From: Anopheles merus | Taxonomy: Eukaryota; Arthropoda; Insecta; Diptera; Culicidae | Assembly: GCF_017562075.2 (NCBI RefSeq) | Contig: NC_054082.1 | Location: 48,710,347-48,774,346 of the forward strand | Direction: 5' to 3' | Length of the DNA stretch: 64,000 bases | Notes under the pieces: model-generated | Told to the model about the DNA's origin: nothing | The model's input: the letters and a program-made list of their open reading frames with translations, nothing else | The model's database searches: none | Part shown: positions 44,601 through 56,500 of the stretch, piece by piece | Position numbering within the stretch: the first letter of the stretch is position 1 | Layout: each line of letters begins with the position of its first letter | Translations under genes and position numbers: made by a program

Positions 44601-46262
44601 CGCCACGGTTTTTGGTTGAAGCCACGCTGGCAGTGGCATTGACGATGAAGGCTTTAAATTTTGATCTACAGAATGTCAAATATTGAGCTTCGGTATAGCT
44701 TCAACACCGAGGGGAGGTTAATCTTTGGTCATGCCACCGGCTGAGTGTGTGTGTGTCATTGTGCGCTGCTTGAATCGCGCTTTCGCGCCATAATCGTTAC
44801 AATAAACATAATTTCTAATGATTCGAAAATGACGACATTACCGACGGCGTGAGACTGTTTGTGAGATGCGGACGGAAAGGGTTTTGTGGAAGACGAAAGC
44901 AGATGAAGAAAGCACCTCCACCGTACTCCACACAGCGTTAATCTGACCGATTTCTGATAGGTTCACATTAAATTGATAGGATATGATGCAAGGTGATGGG
45001 GGAGGGCTATGAGCACACTAACCGTTTTGCTCATAAAAATGATTGCTAGCTACTCCACAGGACATTCCGTGCTACTATACAGGAGAGCAGGAAGAGAGAT
45101 AGAAGGGAGTACTATGGTACGGATCGAATGTCCGATGCGACATTTGCCACGGTACGATCTCGGTGCTCCTGTCACGCTCCTGGATGTGGTAATTTATTAC
45201 CGGTAATTCCTATCGATTACGGCGCCGTGAAGAGAGGTACCGATTCCGCAGGATGTATAGGTAAAATAAACAGTGAATACAGAGCCTGGCAGCGGGCACG
45301 GAAATAGTCATACGTTTTAGGTCTACAGCGCTGGCACAGCGGCTTTAGAAGCGGAGAAAAACAAAAATGTACGTGAGGTAATAAATTGTGTCGCGTGAGT
45401 TTGGCTACGCTGTAGTGTCCTGTCAAGAGCTTTCCTTTTTTTTCTCCTTCGGTTATATCCGGTCGTCGGCGTAGTCGTTTGGTCGTATATCAGTTATTCG
45501 ACCGGATAGCGGGCCGAACGTGGCACACCTTACGGCGTGAACTGTCGTCGTCGTCGTCATTGGTGTGTGTGTTCCCCTACATTCGGGCACTGGGGGCATT
45601 ACATTACTGGAGGGAAAAAAGGGAAAGTGCTTTTCATCGATAGCCACCGTTCCAGATAGATTAACCTAGAACGGAATGGTTGCAAGAATACAGAGCACGA
45701 CCCGCCGCACGTGTAACCACCATACCACGTTCGGGCAAGTAATCGATAGCCGGGCTTAAAGGTGCCCCGGTCTGCGCTAGACACCGTTCGCAAGTAAGGC
45801 GTTTCACGTCGCGGGGTTTCTTTCGCTTTCGTAAGGTGAAATATTTTACTCGACTGTCAGCGGGCCGTAGTGAAAAGCCCGTAAACCGTTTATCCCTACA
45901 GCTGACATGTTTACCTTTGCTTTTGCCCTGTGTTTTTTTGTTTTCATTTTTCCCTAGCAAGAAAAGACACCAGCCGGTGGCGGTCAAGATTACTTACGGT
46001 GATTAAATTTAGTTTCATTAATTAGCCAAAAGTTGTGTTTGAAGATTTGAGGATTTTCCGTGACCGGGAACAGTTACAGCTGACTGGCTGGGTTGGTATG
46101 CTCGCCAGACCGGTTCGTTTGCAGGATCGGTTAATGTGATTTGTCTGAGTGATTGTTGTTGTCTTATTAGCTATTTGAATGCGGCTAGACACTCATGGCT
46201 CACTATTTTGTACATCAGTGTTGGTATTTTTGATGCTTCAATACGATAAAATAACATAGCTT
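41622..46262 (+). other. Large intron, stretch between the two SINEs
   Basis: No gene is recognisable. GC-balanced sequence at 42380-43850 and 44420-46100 encloses an AT-rich block at 43850-44420. A (GTC)n patch of about six units lies at 45543-45560. The 43188-43514 frame is listed separately. Confidence 0.55.
43188..43514 (+). CDS. Possible 108-codon ORF of unknown nature
   Basis: The frame opens with ATG in a favourable context (AAA before, G after) and has a mixed composition: a Ser/Phe-rich start, an aliphatic middle (YEAAVALIEILAPSG), and a lysine/arginine-rich end (about residues 81-99) before the stop. No family, signal peptide or membrane segment is recognised. It lies within the intron on the same strand. 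A frame of this length can arise by chance, and no promoter or poly(A) signal was identified around it. Confidence 0.15.
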   Translation: MEQSFSHFSRSLVSVPGFGYEAAVALIEILAPSGAHDPAGTGKGLSWGNLQNKPVLVGVSANHRQSVERTAHTYYSECEGRVKNKINSRKKARTGNGKKTVQMHLHNL

Positions 46263-46278
46263 GAAATATATTAAATTG

Positions 46279-46470
46279 TCTTCTGTTTGGCGTAAACGTC
46301 ATACGCGGACATGCCGCCCTACACAGACTTTCGAGAGATTATTCAGTACCATGCAACCGAATATTCAGCACTTGCTACGGGGGAACAGTCCATTCTAGTC
46401 TTGAACCTACGACGGGCATGTGGTTAAGCCGTACTAGTTGATGGCTTTCCTACGACATTACCTCGCTAGG
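46279..46470 (-). mobile_element. Older antisense SINE copy related to the 41.4-kb element
   Basis: Read on the minus strand, the head segment around 46398-46447 matches the SINE at 41400-41606 at 40 of 49 positions. It keeps the B box (GGTTCAAGAC, 46398-46407), but the A box region (46442-46452) has lost two consensus positions, so polymerase III transcription is unlikely. The rest contains ATGTCCGCGTATGACG and ends GGCGTAAACGTC on the + strand, which recalls a second Anopheles tRNA-SINE subfamily. The tail (AACAGAAGA on the minus strand) is decayed. GAAATATA at 46263-46270 and 46470-46477 may be a worn target-site duplication. Ends are approximate. Confidence 0.75.
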
Positions 46471-49400
46471 AAATATAAAGCCTTCAAATAAAAGCAGTTT
46501 ATTTTAGTAAAATAAGTATATACCTTGCATTGAAAAATGTTGATTATTTACTAAACAACTTCAAACACAATCTAGTGACGTAATGTTACTGCAACTGTCG
46601 AGCGCATCTGTAACATCAAATTTCAACAAAATATGAAAGCAAAATACAACATTGCTCAGCAATCCTTCCAAGCGGACTATTTGACAATGCGACAAAACCC
46701 TTTTAGTGAAATGGGTAATGTAAATACGTTTTTACTGCGTACATATTTTACTTGGTTCAATTTTTGTCAAGGCTGCTGACAGATGGGAAACGTACAGTAG
46801 GTTCTTTTTCGTCTTTCGGCGCTCGCATCACTGGCTGGAGAGAAATTCGATTACTACACCTCTGAACCGGCGTAAAAAGCCAACTGCCCGTCTTTGCTGT
46901 AAGCTGGTAAGCGATGATAGGAATAGCAAAGAGACGAGACAAGAAGGTCGCGAAAAAAACGCCACCGTGCAACGAAAAGCATTTTTCTTTTCGTCGCTGA
47001 GTGCAGCGCTGTTTCAGTAGAGCGACTCGTTTCAGCGCGCTTCAGTAAGCTGCTTCACTAACGAGACACCCGCGCCGCCACGGTCCTGCTGTTGCTTGCT
47101 GCCCGCCCCTTCGTTATGTGGGAAGATGCACCGCGGCCAGCGAGGGCGCTGCTGCCGTCCGGAAACGTGACCGACTTCTTGCGCGCGCCCTTTGTTCGGG
47201 GTTTGGCTTGAACTTTTCTTTCGGCGCTGCTTGTCTTTTGGTGGCGAAGGTTTTATTTTATTTTTTGCTAAGAATGGTATCGGCCGCGGCCTGGCTGTCA
47301 GCCATCCGTCAGTCGTTCGTAGCTTTGCGCTTAATTGGCCGTAATGGGGAACTGCATTGGAAAGTTTGATGCCCCTGGGGAGATGGGTCTGTGGGAATAC
47401 TGTAGGTTATCTTACAACTTCTCCGCTCTTGGTTGGAAAGATTGGTGCGCGAGTTCTGATTTGTTGCTTTCTCTTTTAGTTCGTTTTGGAAAAGTGTTCA
47501 CTGTTCAGAATCTTTTTTGCGTGTTGAAATGCATGTCTTCATTTTAGAACGAGCAGACATGCTAAAACTATCGCTAAAACTAGTCGCTCGTGAAGTTCGA
47601 GAATGTAATGGTCTTGTGAAGTTTATTTTTAATTGGGTGTGTATGTTGCCGTAGCATTCATACATCGCTACAGACACTGCTTACAATTGTATAAACATTT
47701 ACGTTCAATAGCAATTTACGAATGGAAAGTATTTTATTCGCTGTCCGTAGGGTCCGCAGCGCCCAGACAACGATGAACAATTATTGTCCAAAAACGGGGC
47801 GATAAATTTTCCTTGCTACGGACAACAATGGCCGCGTGCTTCACGTGCAACATGTGTTCTCCGGAGGTGGGTGGGTGTTGTGCAGGATAGCTGTTCGATG
47901 TTCGATGTACTGCAGGCTGGTTGGTGCGCAGCCAATAAATTACCTTAATTTCCCCTACCTCCGGCAGCAGCAGCAGGAGAAGCCAATAGTTTTCCACCCC
48001 GAAACTAAGGGATGATGGGTGCAAATGGGGATCCTCTTTCGGTGATACGGGCCGCTCGGGTGGTATGTTTTCGGTCAAACTTCTTGGGGTTGGATAGGTT
48101 CGCACAGGAATTATGATAAATTGTTCCCAAAGCCTGACCCATTGGCCTTCCTCCTACGCTTTGGCTGAGCGAAAGGAAGCATTTGCCCATCGAGGGAGAG
48201 AGGGTGCGTCAATTTTAATGGGGAACGGCAATTTTCCACACGAATATGTGAGAAAAGTCGATCTTGCGAGCGATCGAAGGGTGGTTGGGGTGGGAAACCG
48301 GGACAGTTATAGGCAATTCGGTGCGTGAATTGGTGCGGTAGGTGCGAATTGCTACACTTTTTATTGCCTCGCAGGAAATGGTCCGTGGCTCGTGGGAACA
48401 GGGTGCGAAAAAAAGCGTCGTGCGTGAATTGGTTTGCTTTAGTCTGCTGGAACAATAGTGTGCGTAGATGCGTGTGTGTTTCCCGTGGTGTGCCGGTTGG
48501 TTTTACGATTATTGCCACGGGTGCCAGGGTGCCATTGTGTGTGTACGCTTCAAGACTGTAACCACAGGCGAGCGTGCACAACACCCCGGACTACGTTCGA
48601 CTGGAACGTACGGGTCGCTTTTCGTGTAATGAATTTGTGGGTTTTTCGGTCATTGTTCGCCCATTTTCACGGCGTAGGATTTATAGCCGATCGAGACATT
48701 CCGCAAGGTGTGTTATTTGTGTGATTCCTTTAGGTCCTAGGCCAGAACGCCGAGAGAGAGCGAAATAGTAAGAGAAAGAAAGCGAGAGAGAACGGAAAAG
48801 AGGCAGAAATGTGTCGCCTTTAGGCTGGATCACGATTTGCCATCGGTTTCAGCAGTCGGGCGGCAATTGAGCGACAATTGGAAATGGAACGGAAACGGTT
48901 TTTGTCGGGTGTGTCGGCAAGGTAGCGGGAACCAGCCGTCGTGTGTCGTGTTGTGCGGGTGATTGTTGGGCTTTTATTTGTCGTAATTGCTTTGCAGCTT
49001 TCCCGTACAGAAGCTTAGGAACCAGTGGCAAGGGAGCAAGGGCTTATTTTGGATGTTCCATGCGGGTTCGGGACGTGGTCAATGGGTAAAGCAAATCAGT
49101 GCGTTGCCTGTGAAATAGGATTAATTATTGTTCGAGCAAAATAAATCGACCCCAGCTAATGGTGACAAACGTAATGAGAAAATTCAATTGAGAAAAACGT
49201 TAATCGCAATTACGTTGATGAGAAAACGAAAGTTGTGTGTATGTGTGCGTGTGACTTAACGAAAGTAAATGTAGCTTGTTTGCTCTTGTTTGTTTTTTTT
49301 TTATCGCAATCGTGTTAGGTTATTTTGTTTTTGTACTGCACTCTATTTTTATTTATGTATTTTACGTTTGTTTTTAGTTATAGGTGATTTAAGATTTTTA

Positions 49401-50780
49401 TATAATATAAATTGGATTTGCACTACTACCAATAACGAACATGAAATTGATTCCCAAAGACTAAGAAAAAATCTTCAAAAAATAGACAGAGACAAAAAAT
49501 AGACAAAAAATAAACTAATAAAGTGATGTTTGATTTCTCGGCATGTTTATATGTACACAACCCGTACATTATGCAAAACTCGGTGGAGATGTAAATGTTT
49601 TGATTTAATTTTGCATGTTGTTGCAAAATCTGAGCATCTTGCTAAACAAACGACGAATGTTTTCAGTAGGTAATGATATTTTCAATTAGACTGTGCAAAA
49701 CAACAACCGCCGCACACAAGCCCTTTCTTGAGCATGTTCCAGTCTCAAAGCTCATTCATTCTTGGCTGCTTGCACAGCATATTTCTTTTCAATTACCTTA
49801 TGCCATGCAGCTCGCTGTCTGTCTCGGCTATGTTTATGTAGCAAATGGCATTGCAAGTACGTCCGCACACATACACGCACCCGCAATACGCAGCCGTCTA
49901 TTTTCCCACGGGCGAGACAACGAGCAGCTTGTGCGACAACACGCAGTGCTAGGTTGTTTATTAAAAGATAATATTTTCCTTCCGTATGTTTTTGGAAAAT
50001 TTGGTCCGTGATTTTCGTCTCACACGGGCGTCTTGTTGAGCCAGACGCCGCAGCTCAGCAGTGTGAAAGCAGTGCTCGAGCCGCGCGCGCTTCGTTCAAA
50101 GGATCGTTTACAGCCCATTAATCACATCGCATTCTTTCCCTGCTGCGGTAACTAACGCTAGCGGCGCTGCGTTTAGAGCCATTGCGACAGCGGTGCCAGC
50201 ACGCGACAGCATGGAACAGCATCACGCCCGGGCCACAAAAGTCGTCGACGGGCCACCGGAGTGTTGAGCAACAATCGATTCGAGCGAAAGTGATTCGTTT
50301 GGGGGATTCTATTATTGCGAAAGAGTGTATCGCGTGAGGTGGCGTTTGCTAACCTGCATAGAAAGAAACGGCGAAGCACGTGAGCGGGAAGGAGAGAAAA
50401 AAGAGAGAAGGAGCCAGCCAGCCAACCCTAAGGGTAATGAGGAAAATGATTTTTCCCTCTGGTAGCAGTGTCGTCTCTCCGTCGTTGTGTCGTCCCCGTC
50501 ATCGTCGATAAGCCTTACGAGGGTGGATAAAGGAAAACTTTCTCTTGAGCTCCCTCGGTTGGTTTGGCATGATTTTCCCGGTGCCGCTGCCGAGGGCGTC
50601 ATTTGCCCTATCTCTCACCCACTCCCGGTGTTGTGGAAGAGATTTTTCCACCTTTCTGAAGAAAACGGCCCACCAACCGAGGGGTGAAGAAAAGAACGAA
50701 ATCAAATACCCCATTCGGCGAAGAAACCTGTAACGGCGTAACAGCGAGTCTGATTGAGACGAGTACTTGTTGTTGGATGG

Positions 50781-50783
<3 letters not shown>

Positions 50784-50818
<35 letters not shown>
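50784..50818. repeat. (TG)n microsatellite, 35 bases
   Basis: An uninterrupted TG run of about 17 units. UG-rich intronic runs can bind splicing regulators, but the flanks show no exon. Confidence 0.97.
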
Positions 50819-50821
<3 letters not shown>

Positions 50822-51507
50822 TACGGTTCATTGTGAAATGCTGTTTACCTCGAGGGGAAATTTCGGGCCGACTGCTTCCCACTTTGGACCCATCTTGTAC
50901 GGATTGTCCCCGTTGCCCTTGCTTTTTGTTTGTTGTGGAAAAAAGGTACGCCTGGAATACAGCAAAAAGAAAACTGGTGGAGTTGTGGAGGGATTTTTTG
51001 GTGAATGCGGCCGTCCGTTTCATGACATGACAGGGTTTTTATTTAAAGAAATAAGCACTGCGGAAAGAATGTTTCCGCTTCTTAGTAGGGGTGTAGGCCC
51101 GGGGTGAAAGTTGGTAATTGCGTTATTGCGAGAGCGAGGTCGGACAGCCAGCATTCCATCTTGAGCGCGAATTCGCCTGCCAATCGTGTGCTGCGGTATG
51201 TGTGTGTGTGCACGCGTCTGCTCGAAATGATTAGATAAATATGTGTAGGATTTATTAGGCCATTTGTCGTTTGTTTGACTTGCGCGCAGCAGGCGAACCC
51301 TCTCATGTCGTGAACGGTTTGCCTCCCCAAAAAGTGTTGATCGTCGGAAGACGTTGCTGTACGTGATTATTTTTCGGCTTAAAGGAAAGTAAACGTGCAA
51401 ACAAGTGTTTGGGTAATGATTGGTTTTTGCCTTGCGTCGCTTACCCAGCGACGAACCCCGTGTTACTCGTTGTAAGCAATAGCGGGACTTTTATTGAAGA
51501 ATCCCTT

Positions 51508-51518
51508 CCCCCCCCCCC
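51508..51518. repeat. C11 homopolymer
   Basis: Eleven consecutive C, following CCCTT. It is G11 on the minus strand, and its length is uncertain in any sequencing method. Confidence 0.9.
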
Positions 51519-53081
51519 ATTTCCACGATGAAGGAACACAACAAACCACAAGTTTATTAGCGTGTACTAAGCCTCCCTTCCTGGGTAAATCATCCCTGCC
51601 TTTCATCTTCCCGGAACGCCTTCGCCATCCAAACGCCATCACCATTATCGGGGCTTATTAAATTCAGTCATTTAGGCTTTCACTCTCTACCGGCTTTTCG
51701 GTCTCCTATTTTCACTCCCCTACCGCTACTGCCCACCGAATCGACGAATTTTCCACCTTCTTTATCGTTCGGGAGGTTGAGTACAGTTCTGCGTACACTG
51801 AACGCTCCCCGTAGGAAATCACAACAGCCAACGAAAATCCATTACCACCCCTTTGTGAGCGTGAGCATGGGCCTCGGCTTTTCTGCGCCCACCTGCTTGC
51901 CAGCGCGACACGCCAGAGGTTTTTCGAACTCGGTCGCGTTCGGTGTTGTTGTTGCGCTCGGTCGATTCGGTCGTCATGAAGGGAATCGAAGAAAACCCTG
52001 CTTAAAAATCATGTCACACATTTGCACCACGCGCTCGCACGAAGAGCGATCCTGTCAATCAAACGGGTTTCGGGTTGAATGTTGAATGTGCACTGGGGGA
52101 AGAATGGCTGCACACATTGGGAGAAGGGTTCGGTCGGTGCCAACAGCGCAGTGTACGTACACTGTGTTGATCGTGGGCTTAGATGTTACACCCGTTTCCC
52201 GTGGTGGAAGTGAAAATTACTTGACATTTCTGACTGCCTTTCCATTGCCTGATCCGGGCGATTGTGACCAGGGGAATCTTGGTACGTGGCCGACGTGTGC
52301 GTCGGGACGTTCCAAAGCTTGTCACAAGTCAATAATATTTATAAATATTTATGAATTGCTTCACTCACTCTTCAATTTGTGACTCTGGTGAGCACGTATC
52401 TCGTATCGATTGGAGATCCGCTTTGAACCAATGAGAGTGTCTGCGTGTGTATGTGGGTTGGACAAAACATACAGTAAAAGCGGTGCAAAGTATGGAAGCG
52501 AAAAATACGCCAAGCTTTCAATTTCTCACTTTGTCATATCGAACCTATTGTTAATAGTTTAACCGAGGCAAATGTTGGATTTTACGGAAAAATAAATTGA
52601 TGGTTGCTGTAATAATCATAACAATCATTACCGACTGTCCCAGCGTGTCTTCATTGGCTTCTCGTTAGGGCGGGCGCAACAAGATAGATGTGAAAATTAT
52701 TCCCGAGAAATGCACGCATGTCAAAGAGGGATGCTCGTTTTTAATAAAATTTGACTGTTATTGAGCGACTTGCTTCCCTTGACTCTGTGTACCAGTGACG
52801 GAATTATTAGTTTTCTATGGTAATGAGTTTCTCCAGCTAGCGGGAGTGAAGCTTTTTTGTTAAAAAAAAAACTTTATTTACATCAGCGCTAACATGTGAA
52901 CACAGCAGAAAGACACACGAACCCGAGCTCCCGGGAGTATTTTGGGTGGAATTTGTTATACAAAAAAAAGCCCTTCCCGCTCCGAAGTAGCAAGGTTGCA
53001 GTTTCCTGTTTGATGTGCACAACTTCCTTCGTTTCATGCCTTTACACTCCCAAGGGAAAAGTTTTGGCAGTACCAACGTGT

Positions 53082-53108
53082 TGTCGTCGTCGTCGTCGTC
53101 ATCGTCGT
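53082..53108. repeat. (GTC)n trinucleotide repeat
   Basis: About nine GTC/ATC units with one interruption (ATC at 53100-53102). A similar shorter run lies at 45543-45560. Both lie in intron sequence, so the aspartate runs on the minus strand are not taken as coding. Confidence 0.9.
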
Positions 53109-53472
53109 TCTGCTCGCAACATTTGTTTACACTCATGTTGCGCACATAGCCATAGTCTTGTGTGTGGCGAGGGGCGCGTTGGAATTATGAATAAATTTCT
53201 CCAGCCGGCAGACGGTTGAAACATTTGAATAATTGCCGCGCAAAGTCTCGCGGCTGCTTTTAGCGCGCCCGTTAAGGGATTGTGTGCGTGTGTTTTAGCT
53301 ACTACTGCATTTTGTCGAAAAAAGAAAAAAATTATAACACCCCAAAAACACGTACACATTCTTAGGAAGGTTGAAATTGAAGCAATAACTGCCACGCGCT
53401 GCATGACTGCCGGCAACGGATCATGTGGATGTTTTGTGTAAAGGTGAACTCGTTTGATGTACTTTATTCACA

Positions 53473-53478
53473 CTTTTT

Positions 53479-53514
<36 letters not shown>

Positions 53515-53526
53515 GATTAGGTAAGT
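53473..53526 (+). promoter_or_regulatory. Candidate recursive splice site (ratchet point)
   Basis: A 48-base window beginning CTTTTTTCTC and consisting mainly of TC repeats (pure (TC)13 at 53489-53514) ends in GATTAG at 53520, and GTAAGT begins at the very next base (53521-53526). It thus combines an acceptor and a perfect donor with no exon between them. The first AG after the tract is the one joined to GTAAGT. Recursive sites of exactly this form remove long introns stepwise in Drosophila. This one is on the host gene's strand, 35.8 kb into an intron of more than 46 kb. The TC microsatellite could mimic a pyrimidine tract by chance, so use is inferred and not shown. Confidence 0.5.
53489..53514. 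repeat. (TC)13 microsatellite
   Basis: A pure TC run with an imperfect extension to about 53473. Read as GA on the minus strand it could bind GAGA factor; on the plus strand it is the pyrimidine tract of the adjoining TTAG|GTAAGT. Confidence 0.97.
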
Positions 53527-56500
53527 CACGTTCGAATTTATGGACTCACTAAGGACTCCATCGTACCGGCGGCTCGTGGTGTCTTAATGGTACTGTACAC
53601 ATTATTCAAAGGCTGGTCTCCTTGTTAGTGGCATAAAAAAGGTGCAGAAAGACGAATAAAAAAAACACACGGAGGCCTCGGAATGATACATTTGTTTGCC
53701 TAAATTTGTTTTCCACCTTTAAAGCAGCGGGAAAATGGAAAGCAAAACAGTCTCGGTTTGCTGCAGCGTACTGCGTAAAGCGTCAATTTTTCATCGGCAC
53801 AACGGGCTGGTGGCATTCTTTTTGCTTTTTGTTTCTGTTGGCAAATGTTATAAAAGGGATGCTTGCCGCTATTAGGCCGCTTATCGCAGGACACCAACTC
53901 ACACGAGGCGCTTCCAAAGGAATTCAAACTTACGGCGAGCTGTACGCGAAGGAACTGCCATTCCTATTCGCCATTTATAACGCCCGGCCTAAAGACAGGA
54001 CTGGGGCAGGGTGATGCAGGTGGAAGGGGCCCATTATTGTGATGGTTGATGCCATCTATCGTCTGCCGCAAGCAGGTGGAAGAAAAACCCTGGCAGCCTG
54101 AATGGAAAAAAACGGCCATCCACGGACGGGTTGCGCTTGTGGCCCATTTTTCTATCGCTTACCGCTAAGTATGGATTTGCATACTTGTGGCGCGAAAAAT
54201 AACATTCCATCCATCATCATGGTGCTGGTTCTCAGAACAATACACGGCCGACAATGTGTCGTTGCGAGTCAATTCCGATTCCGCCAAAGACGGGCCAATG
54301 TGACATTTCGAGGAAAAACGGATTTTAAGCTAAATGTACTGAAGCATACCGAAACTTGAGCTTACGAATCGGGGCTCAACAGTCCGATTTGGAAATGGGT
54401 TTGTATGAGGAGGATGTATATGTTTTGGCTCAGTGAACTTGTTGGCTTGGAATGAAAATCGATGGAACGAAGGTAACCGAATGAATGAACAAGAATATAA
54501 AAAAAATCTTTAAAATGTAGTTTAACTAAAAAAAACACACACACACATTCACGAAACCTTCAATTTCGCCTACGGAAGCACCGCTGACAATACACGAATC
54601 AGGAATGGGAAACCATTTATTCAGATGGATAGCAAAACGAGACAGGAATTGAAAATTGCGTACAGAATATAAAACATGCGTTCAATGTGGAGAAAGGGGA
54701 ACGCACCGGGAAATGGAGGGATTGTGGAGGAAATCGAATAGCATGGTAGAGTTAACGTAAACGAGTCGATGTTTTATATGATGCTATGCGCTCGATCCGT
54801 CGACTGGTGGAAAAGTGCTGGGGCGGTGGGAGCCACAATCAAGCGCAGGTAGCAGGGATAAAAAATGAACTTGTTAGAATGTTACTTTTCTTTCTCCTTT
54901 CTATTACCCGTTGGCGGTGTGTGTAGCAGGGGTGGGCAGGTGATGCTACGTCTGGCGAGCGGCAGGCGGTGGATTCCGTTGGCTGAATTTTCGTTACATC
55001 AGTTCGGTCGATCAATTTTGGGTTCTTTTTTATCGTAAGATTACAACAACGGGAACAGATAATATGAATATTGACGTGCGCAGTTCCTTTGCCGAACTGC
55101 CTTGGTACTGTCTTGGTTCGCGTTAAAGCGATCTTAAATCTGCGTAACCCAGTTGACAGGTTGAACTGCCTTGTGTGTGGAGGTTTTCTTGTTGATTCGA
55201 TTTAATGTATTCCGTGGTATGGGTACTAACCCTCACCCCACCATCGGTTGCCACGGAAATGGGAAGCACTGGAACAAAAGAGATGCGCTGTTGGAATGAT
55301 AAGACCTAACTGTTATGATTGGCCAATATTTCACCTACAAATCCTTAAAGGGTTGAAAAGTTGTGCAAGCGGATGCAAATACGGTTGAGAGCTATAAGTG
55401 GATGTTATGGTAATACTAGGATATTCATTTATCAATTGTGTGGGTCGTTTTTGGGTGAGAAACTTTAGAAAGATTATTGAGAGTTTGTGTTATTATTTGC
55501 TATTTATTTGAGGATGTTTGACGTAGTTAGTTAGCTCACGTCATATCGGCGAATTGATCGTTTTCTGCATAATGCAATTCATTCATCAAACTACTTGTAT
55601 GAAAAACTAGTTAGAATTGTGTATAGTTCAATCCCTTTACCCTTTTTGAACAAATATGTTTTACCCTAGGAGCGACTGTTTCATTACGATGCAAATCAAC
55701 TAAAAATGTAATAAAGTGTTCGATAAAAGTTTGATCACGATCTTAAATTGTCTTCGTTTAGCGTGCTTGCGTCATATTGGAACTCAACACTTGGAGTGTT
55801 TGGCGCATCAGCTACAGATCATTTTTGTTCTGTACATTGTTCCAGGGCTAATCTTTTAATCGATATGATCGCGTTGATCGAGCAGCAAGGCGTTGATAAA
55901 AAATGGCAACATAAAAAAAATAAAACGCTATTTCTTCGCTACGGTCAGCAGGTCATTGGCCTCTAGTTCCTCTCGCTCACAGCGGTCAGAGTCGGAAGAA
56001 AATGAGATAGTTGTTTCGCGAGTAGCGAATCTGTTGGTATGATTTTTTTTTGTTTCGTTGCGTTTTGCTCATTTTCAATTTCATTGCCACTGATGACTCC
56101 CGACTCTTAATGAAGTTGTTCGTTCTTCTAATCCACACCACAAGCACTCGGCAACACATGCACAAAAACACACACATGCACAGCACAGGCACAAGCACCA
56201 CTGTGGCCGTAGTTCAACGCTATCTGGCCAGCGACCGGGAACCTGTTTTCTTGGAGACAGCAGCTTCGCTCGTGGAGTGGAGTGTGTATCGACGAATGGA
56301 TGCGCGATACACAGTCCCGAACCCCTAGCGGCCCTTCCGGAGCTGCTGGCAACCTTCATTCATTCATCCGTTACACGATGACTATCCGTCTCTATCGCTT
56401 CCTTCTTCCCCTTCTGGTACGCATCAGCATCAGTGTGTCCGAAAAACGTCCATCCGTTTTCTCGAATAATCAATTTAATATCGTAATTGAACCGCTCCTC

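Larger units (their letters stand above)
46478..53472 (+). other. Large intron, stretch from the second SINE to the pyrimidine tract
   Basis: No coding exon is recognised. AT-rich blocks lie at 46478-46760 and 49100-49700. GC-rich stretches at about 46980-47330 and 50030-50420 have UTR- or enhancer-like text (repeated TTCAG motifs at 47013-47045), but no initiator with a DPE in register was found on either one. GA-rich sequence with possible GAGA-factor sites is at 48752-48800. Microsatellites are listed separately. Confidence 0.5.

Noticed and set aside
46980..47100. Cluster of TTCAG motifs resembling stacked initiators
   Set aside because: For each candidate +1 on the plus strand the +28 position lacks RGWYV, and no TATA box was found.
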